A stretch of DNA of 11,171 nucleotides from Clostridiales bacterium UBA1446 (GTDB lineage: Bacteria > Bacillota > Clostridia > Oscillospirales > Oscillospiraceae): assembly GCA_002329245.1 (NCBI GenBank), contig DCTG01000188.1, positions 11,576-22,746 on the forward strand, read 5' to 3'. The translations under genes and the position numbers were made by a program. The notes under the pieces were generated by a model. That model saw only the letters and a program-made list of their open reading frames with translations. It had not been told where the DNA came from and made no database searches. Shown here in pieces: positions 6,322 to 11,171 of the stretch. Positions within the stretch are counted from its first letter, which is position 1, and every line of letters begins with the position of its first letter.

Positions 6322-7737
6322 ATGCTTACGTTTCTGTTGGACCCTTCAAGTCAAATTCCTTTGTATGAACAGCTTTACCGTTTCATCCGGGAAGAAATCA
6401 AACGAGGCAGGCTGAAGCCCCATGAAAAAATGCCCTCCAAACGGAAATTAGCCGCCCATCTGAAAATCAGCGTCGTCACCGTGGAGGGCGCCTACGCGCA
6501 GCTCACGGCGGAAGGATACCTGACCTCTCTGCCGCGCCGTGGGTACTTTGTGCAGCAATTGGAGCATAAGCTGCCTCCCCAGGTCCAACCTGCCCCGAAG
6601 CGAAGCGAAACGGCGGAAGAGCGCTACGAATTTGACTTTCGGACCAATGTCGTGGATACGGATTTGTTCCCGTTTTCCACCTGGGCGAAGCTTGCCCGGG
6701 AGGTCCTATCTGAAAGCGGAGGCGAACTATTAAACGTCACCCATCCGCAGGGAGCCTTGGCGCTTCGCCGGGAAATCGCCACCTATCTTCTCAGCTACCG
6801 CGGAATCAGCGCGGACCCCGAGCAGATTGTGGTGGGCGCGGGTACGGAATACCTCATGGGACTCATCCTTCAGCTTTTGGGGCGCGGGAATACCTATGCG
6901 GTGGAAAATCCCGGCTACGGAAGAATCGTTTCGCTTCTCCGCCGCAACGAAGTAAGGGCCGTACCCGTCCCTTTGGACGAAGAAGGTCTCCGGGTTGACC
7001 GGCTTCGGGAGACCGGAGCGGATATCGTGCACGTCACGCCCTCGCACCAGTTTCCCCTCGGCGTGGTCATGCCGGTCCGGCGGCGTCTTGAGCTTTTGCA
7101 CTGGGCCGGAGAAGAAGCGGGGCGATATATCTTGGAGGACGATTATGACAGCGAGTTTCGCTTTTCCGGCCAGCCGATTCCCGCTTTGCAGGGGCTGGAT
7201 ACCTTCGGCCGGGTCATCTATCTCAACGCTTTTACGAAAAGCCTTGCCCCGTCCCTGCGTATCAGCTACATGGTGCTTCCCCTGCAGCTTTTGGATACCT
7301 ACCGTGAGAAATTCCATTTTTACGCCTGCACCGTTTCCAATTTCGAGCAGTATACGCTCAGCCGGTTTTTAAGCCGGGGGCATTTCGAACGGCATCTCGG
7401 CCGCATGAAAAGCGCATACCGGGAAAGGCGGGATTCTTTTCTCCGCGCGCTCTCCTCCAGCCGCCTTTCCGGTTTCACCGAGGCAATCGGCTATGAAGCG
7501 GGGCTGCACCTTCTGCTGCGTGTGCGCAACGGGATGAAGGAGAGCGAGCTCGTCGCCCGTGCCAAGGAAGCCGGCGTCCGGGTCTACGGACTGAGCGAAT
7601 ACGATTCCTTCCCGCCGGGCGTATTCCCCGAAAGCACCGTGGTCATCGGCTATTCCGATTTTCCGACTGCGAAGATCGAAGCCGCCGTAGCCCGCCTGGA
7701 ACAAGCCTGGATCATTCACGTGCCGGGAAAATCCTGA
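6322..7737 (+). CDS. pdxR: MocR/GntR-type transcriptional regulator of PLP synthesis
   Basis: MocR proteins fuse a GntR winged-helix DNA-binding domain to an aminotransferase-like domain that binds PLP and acts as a sensor. From ATG 6322 the product has 471 residues. Residues 10-76 are the winged helix (PLYEQLYRFIREEI, MPSKRKLAAHLKIS, LTAEGYLTSLPRRGYFV), and from about 105 the fold-I domain follows with VGAGTEYLMG, ENPGYG, TPSHQFPLG, LEDDYDSEFR and the PLP lysine in NAFTKSLAPS (Lys306). Divergent placement next to pdxST strongly suggests it is PdxR, which activates pdxST and represses itself. The start is uncertain: TTG 6310 and GTG 6313 are in frame, AAGG at 6301-6304 suits GTG 6313, while GGTG at 6312-6315 suits ATG 6322. 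No intrinsic terminator is visible after the stop. Confidence 0.92.
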   Translation: MLTFLLDPSSQIPLYEQLYRFIREEIKRGRLKPHEKMPSKRKLAAHLKISVVTVEGAYAQLTAEGYLTSLPRRGYFVQQLEHKLPPQVQPAPKRSETAEERYEFDFRTNVVDTDLFPFSTWAKLAREVLSESGGELLNVTHPQGALALRREIATYLLSYRGISADPEQIVVGAGTEYLMGLILQLLGRGNTYAVENPGYGRIVSLLRRNEVRAVPVPLDEEGLRVDRLRETGADIVHVTPSHQFPLGVVMPVRRRLELLHWAGEEAGRYILEDDYDSEFRFSGQPIPALQGLDTFGRVIYLNAFTKSLAPSLRISYMVLPLQLLDTYREKFHFYACTVSNFEQYTLSRFLSRGHFERHLGRMKSAYRERRDSFLRALSSSRLSGFTEAIGYEAGLHLLLRVRNGMKESELVARAKEAGVRVYGLSEYDSFPPGVFPESTVVIGYSDFPTAKIEAAVARLEQAWIIHVPGKS

Positions 7738-7792
7738 CCCTTCGAAGGGGCTGCTCCTCTCGGACGAAAATGGATCCTTGATGTGACGCGAA

Positions 7793-7821
7793 ACAAAATA
7801 TTACGCCTTCGACAAAATATT
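7793..7821 (+). repeat. Direct repeat upstream of the SGNH hydrolase promoter
   Basis: ACAAAATATT occurs twice (7793-7802 and 7812-7821) with a 19-bp period, ending 12 bp before the -35 box. Two identical 10-mers about two helical turns apart just upstream of a promoter are in the right place for an activator, but AT-rich sequence makes chance repeats easier. Confidence 0.5.
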
Positions 7822-7833
7822 CCATCATTCTTG

Positions 7834-7862
7834 TTGACATTATTAGAAATCTGTAATATCAT
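7834..7862 (+). promoter_or_regulatory. Promoter of the SGNH hydrolase gene
   Basis: A perfect TTGACA (7834-7839) is followed after 17 nt by TATCAT (7857-7862). The start would be near 7869, giving a leader of about 28 nt. The core promoter is good enough to need repression rather than activation. Confidence 0.75.
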
Positions 7863-7870
7863 TTCTAATA
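7841..7870 (+). promoter_or_regulatory. Operator-like inverted repeat over the -10 box
   Basis: TATTAGAAAT (7841-7850) and ATTTCTAATA (7861-7870) are perfect inverted 10-bp arms around a 10-bp centre, covering the promoter spacer, the -10 box and the predicted start. A dimeric repressor bound here would block RNA polymerase. I do not recognise the motif as a known Fur, CodY, OhrR or LexA box. No regulator gene for it is evident in the window. Confidence 0.65.
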
Positions 7871-7896
7871 TAACATAACAGAAGGTCGTGAACTAC

Positions 7897-8589
7897 ATGC
7901 CGGCTTCCATCTGCATTTTCGGCGACTCGCTCTGTCGGGGGGTCATTTTAGACGCCGCAAAGAAAAAGTATCAGCTGCTGAAGGACAACTTTGTTTCCCT
8001 GTTCTCCCGAATCAGCGGAGTTTCCGTCTGCAACTATGCCATCTTCGGCTGCACCATTCCCAAAGGCGGCAAAACCATGGAGCGCCATTTGGGGGAACTG
8101 CCCGGATACGACAGCATCCTGCTCGAATTCGGCGGAAATGACTGCGACTTCAACTGGAAGGAAATATCGGAGCGTCCCGACGAGGAACATCTTCCGAATA
8201 CGCCGATAGAAGCGTTTACCGAGCAGTACCGCGAGATGGTTCGCACCGTCCGGCAGAAGGGGGGAAACCCCATCCTCCTCACCCTGCCTCCCTTGGATGC
8301 CGAGCGCTATTTCAACTGGCTTTCCGCCGGCCTAAACCCCGCCAACATCCTCAAGTGGTTGGGCGACGTAAACCGGATTTACCGGTGGCACGAATATTAC
8401 AATATGGCCGTATGCCGTGTTGCGGCGCAGCTGCACGCCCCCCTTCTCGACATCCGGAGCGCGTTCTTGGAGCGCAAGGATTTCCGGTCACTCCTTTGTG
8501 AGGACGGAATCCATCCGAACGAAAAAGGACATGCCCTTATCTGCGCCGTTTTGGCCGAGAACCTGCCGGCTCTTCTCTCGGAAGGATAA
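7897..8589 (+). CDS. SGNH/GDSL-family hydrolase, cytoplasmic
   Basis: The 230-residue product is a serine esterase/lipase-type hydrolase of the SGNH superfamily; the substrate is unknown. The four family blocks are present: FGDSLCRG with the nucleophile Ser11, Gly51 in AIFGCTIPKG, Asn81 in EFGGNDCDF, and the Asp203/His206 pair in EDGIHPNEKG. There is no signal peptide or membrane segment, so it should act inside the cell, perhaps as an acyl or acetyl esterase on a small molecule. I chose ATG 7897, 10 nt after AAGG; an in-frame GTG at 7888 lies too close to that site. The gene stands alone with its own promoter, an unusual double set of repeats upstream and a strong terminator downstream, so it is probably a single-gene regulated unit. 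Confidence 0.88.
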   Translation: MPASICIFGDSLCRGVILDAAKKKYQLLKDNFVSLFSRISGVSVCNYAIFGCTIPKGGKTMERHLGELPGYDSILLEFGGNDCDFNWKEISERPDEEHLPNTPIEAFTEQYREMVRTVRQKGGNPILLTLPPLDAERYFNWLSAGLNPANILKWLGDVNRIYRWHEYYNMAVCRVAAQLHAPLLDIRSAFLERKDFRSLLCEDGIHPNEKGHALICAVLAENLPALLSEG

Positions 8590-8603
8590 AGAATTTCCAT
8601 ATG

Positions 8604-8640
8604 GAAGGCTCCCCGTCTGCCTTGCCGGGGAGCCTTCTTT
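8604..8640 (+). terminator. Intrinsic terminator of the SGNH hydrolase gene
   Basis: GAAGGCTCCCCG (8604-8615) and CGGGGAGCCTTC (8626-8637) form a perfect 12-bp stem with a 10-nt loop, followed by TTTGTT. It starts 14 nt after the stop codon and separates this gene from addA. Confidence 0.92.
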
Positions 8641-8669
8641 GTTGCGGGGCCTTTCGGTTTTCTGAACTT

Positions 8670-8686
8670 CTTGACGCGGCGTCAAG
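8670..8686 (+). promoter_or_regulatory. Palindrome over the addA -35 box
   Basis: CTTGACGCGGCGTCAAG is a perfect 8-bp inverted repeat around a single central G, and its left arm contains the -35 hexamer. The placement is that of a repressor operator. It does not match the Gram-positive LexA (CGAAC-N4-GTTCG) box. A short stem-loop function is unlikely because it lies upstream of the predicted transcript. Confidence 0.6.
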
Positions 8687-8699
8687 GCCGGGGTATCAT
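8671..8699 (+). promoter_or_regulatory. Promoter of addA
   Basis: TTGACG (8671-8676) and TATCAT (8694-8699) are spaced by 17 nt. The start would be near 8706, 27 nt before the addA start codon. The upstream terminator means addA depends on this promoter. Confidence 0.75.
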
Positions 8700-8732
8700 T
8701 TTGCTAAGCAGAAGGAGAGGAAGGCGCATTGT

Positions 8733-11171
8733 ATGGGTGAATTCCGTTTAACCGCCGAACAGGAAGCCGCCGTAAAAAACCGGGGCGGCAGCATCTTGGT
8801 TTCCGCCGCGGCGGGTTCGGGGAAAACGCGCGTTTTGGTCGAGCGCCTTTTGTCCCATGTCACATCCCCGGAAAACCCCTGCAACATCGACGAATTCTTG
8901 GTAATCACCTATACCAAGGCGGCGGCAGCGGAGCTTCGGGGGCGGATTACGGACGCTCTGGCGGACCTGCTTGCGTCCGACCCGGGAAACCGTCATCTGC
9001 AGCGGCAGGGAACACTGGTATACCGCGCCCAAATCTCCACGATCCACGGCTTTTGTTCCGCCCTTCTGCGCGAATATGCGCATCTGCTCAATTTAAACCC
9101 CGATTTCCGGGTGTTGGACGAGGCGGAGGGCGAGGTGATGAAGCAGCGCATCCTGCAGGACGTGCTGACCGACTGTTACGAAAACATGACTCCGGGATTT
9201 CAGCAGCTAGTCGATACGCTTTCAGCCGGCTGGGACGACGGCAGGCTGATGGAAATCCTCTTGGACGTTCATACCAAGGTCAACAGCCATCCCGTGCCGG
9301 AAACCTGGCTGGATGCGCAGCTGGAAGCTTTCCGGACGCAAGGGGTTCAGGACGCGGGCGAAACGGCGTGGGGACAGGTGCTTTTGCACTTCGCCGCGGA
9401 GAGCGCGGAATACTGCAGCCGGGAAATGAAGCGGGCGATTTCCATGATGACCGCCTCTCCCGATCTGATGGAAAAATATGCGCCGAACTACTCCATAACT
9501 CTCTGCGCTTTGGAAGTCCTCTCAGAGGCGGCCCGAACCGGCTGGGACAGGCTTTCCGCTCTCCTGCCGCTCCCCTTCCCCAGGCTTTCTCCCCTGCGCA
9601 ATCCCCTTAACCCGGAACTTGCCGCGCAGGTTAAGAAAATTCGGGAAAACTGCAAGAGTCGGATTCGAAAACTGGAGCCGCTTTTTGCCGTCCCGAGCGC
9701 TCCCCTGCTCTCCGATTTAGAGGCTGTTTATCCGGCAATGGAATCCCTGTTCCGGCTTGTAAAAGACTTTGACGAAGCATATCGGCGGGAAAAGCACCGC
9801 CTTGGGCTTCTCGATTTTTCCGACCTTGAGCACCTCGCGCTCAATGCGCTGACGGGCGGAACTCCCGGCGCGCAAACCGAGCTTTCCGCGCGCATCGCCC
9901 AGCGCTACCGCGAGATTTTAGTCGACGAGTACCAGGATACCAACGCCGTGCAAAACGCCATATTCGACGCGGTGTCGCGCGACGGGAATAACCTGTTTTA
10001 CGTCGGCGACATAAAACAGTCCATTTACCGGTTCCGGCTCGCCGATCCGACCATTTTTCTGAAAAAGTACAGAGCATTCAAATTCTGGACGGAAGCTTCG
10101 GGGAGTGAGGCGCGGCGCATCACCCTCTCCCGCAATTTCCGTTCCCGGCCGCAGATTCTCGAAGCGGTGAATTATGTCTTTGAAAACATCATGTCCGCCG
10201 AATTCGGCGAAATTGACTATACGGAAGACCAAAGACTCGTTCCCGGCGCAGAATACAAGGATGCGGACGGCGCCTCGGTGGAGCTCGATGTGCTCGACCT
10301 TCGTTTCGCGCCGCCGCGCCCCGACGGTTCCAAACCGCACCGTTCGGAGCTGGAAGCGCAGTTCATCGCCAGGCGTATCCGGTCGATGTTGGACGAAGGC
10401 TGCCTTGTCACGAACTCCTCTACGGGCGATCTTCGGCCGGTGACGCCCGGAGACATCGTCATCCTGATGCGCTCCCAGTCGGGAGAGCTAGGCCGTTATG
10501 TCCGGGCTTTAGGGGATTTGAACATACCCTGCTATGCGGAAACCTCGGAGGACTTTTTTGCCGCAGTGGAAATTCAGATCGTCTTTTCCCTTCTCGCCGT
10601 CATAGACAATCCCCTGCAGGATGTGCCTTTGATCTCCGTCCTGCGTTCCCCCCTCTTTGCCTTTTCCGCCGACCGGCTTGCCGAACTGCGGGCAAAACAC
10701 CGCGCCGGTTCCTTTTATGACGCTCTTCTGGCCGACGCGGAAGCGGGCGCGGAAGACAGCCGCGCCGTCCTGGATACGCTCTCCCGCCTTCGCGAGCAAG
10801 CCGGGGAAATGAGTACCCATAGCCTCATCTGGCATATTTACAGCGAAAAAAACCTGCTTGCCGTTTTCGGCGCGATGCCGGGCGGCGACAGGCGCGTCAG
10901 CAACCTGTGGATGCTGTTTGAGCATGCGCGCCGGTTTGAAGCGGCGGGGTACCGGGGACTTTTTTCATTTTTGAATTTCGTCCGTCGTCTGCGGGAAAAC
11001 GGCGAAACGCTCGCTTCGCCCTCCGCCGGCGAGCAGGGCGACGCCGTGCGCATCATGACGATCCACAAATCAAAGGGACTGGAATTTCCCGTCGTCTTTC
11101 TCGCGGGAACCGCGCGCCGTTTCAACCGCGCGGATATTCAGCGCCCCCTGCTGATGCATCCTGCCTTAGGC
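8733..11171 (+). CDS. addA: AddA-type ATP-dependent helicase/nuclease subunit A, 3' end outside the window
   Basis: AddA is the helicase-nuclease subunit of the AddAB complex that processes double-strand DNA breaks for RecA-dependent repair, the Bacillota counterpart of RecBCD. The window holds 813 codons of a protein usually about 1200 residues long, open to the right edge. Visible UvrD-type motifs are AAAGSGKTRV (Walker A, Lys31), VITYTKAAAAELR at 58-69, STIHGFCSALLR at 102-113, ILVDEYQDTN (Walker B, Asp398/Glu399), VGDIKQSIYRFR at 424-435, TLSRNFRSRPQI, and near the end VRIMTIHKSKGLEFP starting at 772. Segments such as AVNYVFENIMS and FGEIDY are AddA-like rather than UvrD- or PcrA-like. 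The C-terminal nuclease domain should lie beyond the edge. AAGG 8 nt before ATG 8733 supports the start. In many relatives addB precedes addA; here the upstream gene is an unrelated hydrolase. Confidence 0.93.
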   Translation, partial: MGEFRLTAEQEAAVKNRGGSILVSAAAGSGKTRVLVERLLSHVTSPENPCNIDEFLVITYTKAAAAELRGRITDALADLLASDPGNRHLQRQGTLVYRAQISTIHGFCSALLREYAHLLNLNPDFRVLDEAEGEVMKQRILQDVLTDCYENMTPGFQQLVDTLSAGWDDGRLMEILLDVHTKVNSHPVPETWLDAQLEAFRTQGVQDAGETAWGQVLLHFAAESAEYCSREMKRAISMMTASPDLMEKYAPNYSITLCALEVLSEAARTGWDRLSALLPLPFPRLSPLRNPLNPELAAQVKKIRENCKSRIRKLEPLFAVPSAPLLSDLEAVYPAMESLFRLVKDFDEAYRREKHRLGLLDFSDLEHLALNALTGGTPGAQTELSARIAQRYREILVDEYQDTNAVQNAIFDAVSRDGNNLFYVGDIKQSIYRFRLADPTIFLKKYRAFKFWTEASGSEARRITLSRNFRSRPQILEAVNYVFENIMSAEFGEIDYTEDQRLVPGAEYKDADGASVELDVLDLRFAPPRPDGSKPHRSELEAQFIARRIRSMLDEGCLVTNSSTGDLRPVTPGDIVILMRSQSGELGRYVRALGDLNIPCYAETSEDFFAAVEIQIVFSLLAVIDNPLQDVPLISVLRSPLFAFSADRLAELRAKHRAGSFYDALLADAEAGAEDSRAVLDTLSRLREQAGEMSTHSLIWHIYSEKNLLAVFGAMPGGDRRVSNLWMLFEHARRFEAAGYRGLFSFLNFVRRLRENGETLASPSAGEQGDAVRIMTIHKSKGLEFPVVFLAGTARRFNRADIQRPLLMHPALG

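Noticed and set aside
6730..7317. 195-codon open frame on the minus strand opposite pdxR
   Set aside because: It is a shadow of the aminotransferase-like domain of pdxR with no independent support.
7738..7749. CCCTTCGAAGGG palindrome directly after the pdxR stop as a terminator
   Set aside because: The possible stem is only 4 bp and no U run follows, so it is not a convincing intrinsic terminator.
9053..9610. 185-codon open frame on the plus strand in another frame of addA
   Set aside because: The addA frame carries continuous helicase motifs through this stretch; the other frame has none.

Overview
The window looks like chromosomal DNA from a fairly GC-rich member of the Clostridia (Bacillota). 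The evidence is a tryptophan-type T-box leader, a SCIFF peptide with its radical SAM maturase, a PdxS/PdxT deoxyxylulose-independent vitamin B6 pathway under a MocR-type PdxR regulator, and an AddA-type recombination helicase. I see no phage, IS element, CRISPR array, tRNA or rRNA. No genus can be named from the sequence alone.

Layout. (1) 1-878, minus strand: the N-terminal part of a TrpX-like substrate-binding lipoprotein, cut by the left edge. It is preceded by a complete T-box leader with a UGG (Trp) specifier, an antiterminator, a terminator and a sigma-A-like promoter. (2) 946-3206, minus strand: a likely operon of scfA (SCIFF precursor peptide), scfB (radical SAM/SPASM maturase) and mgsA (methylglyoxal synthase), read from a good promoter at 3178-3206. 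A perfect 9-bp hairpin separates scfA from scfB. (3) 3286-4843, plus strand: an Orn/Lys/Arg decarboxylase-family PLP enzyme, divergent from scfA. Its 3' end runs 92 bp into the convergent pdxT gene. (4) 4752-7737: pdxST (minus) and pdxR (plus), divergent, with interleaved promoters in about 110 bp. (5) 7793-8637, plus strand: a cytoplasmic SGNH/GDSL hydrolase. Its promoter has a 10-bp-arm inverted repeat over the -10 region and a 10-bp direct repeat upstream of the -35, and a strong terminator follows the gene. (6) 8670-11171, plus strand: the first 813 codons of addA, running off the right edge, with a perfect 17-bp palindrome over its -35 box.

How the parts fit. PdxS and PdxT make pyridoxal 5'-phosphate (PLP), which PdxR senses and the neighbouring decarboxylase uses as cofactor. 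The T-box links expression of the transporter lipoprotein to charging of tRNA-Trp. SCIFF is a known ranthipeptide system (peptide plus thioether-forming radical SAM enzyme), so it is not a new system as such. What seems less ordinary is mgsA placed behind it, a basic C-terminal tail on the peptide, the hairpin between peptide and maturase, the convergent gene overlap, and the unassigned operators in front of the SGNH hydrolase and addA.
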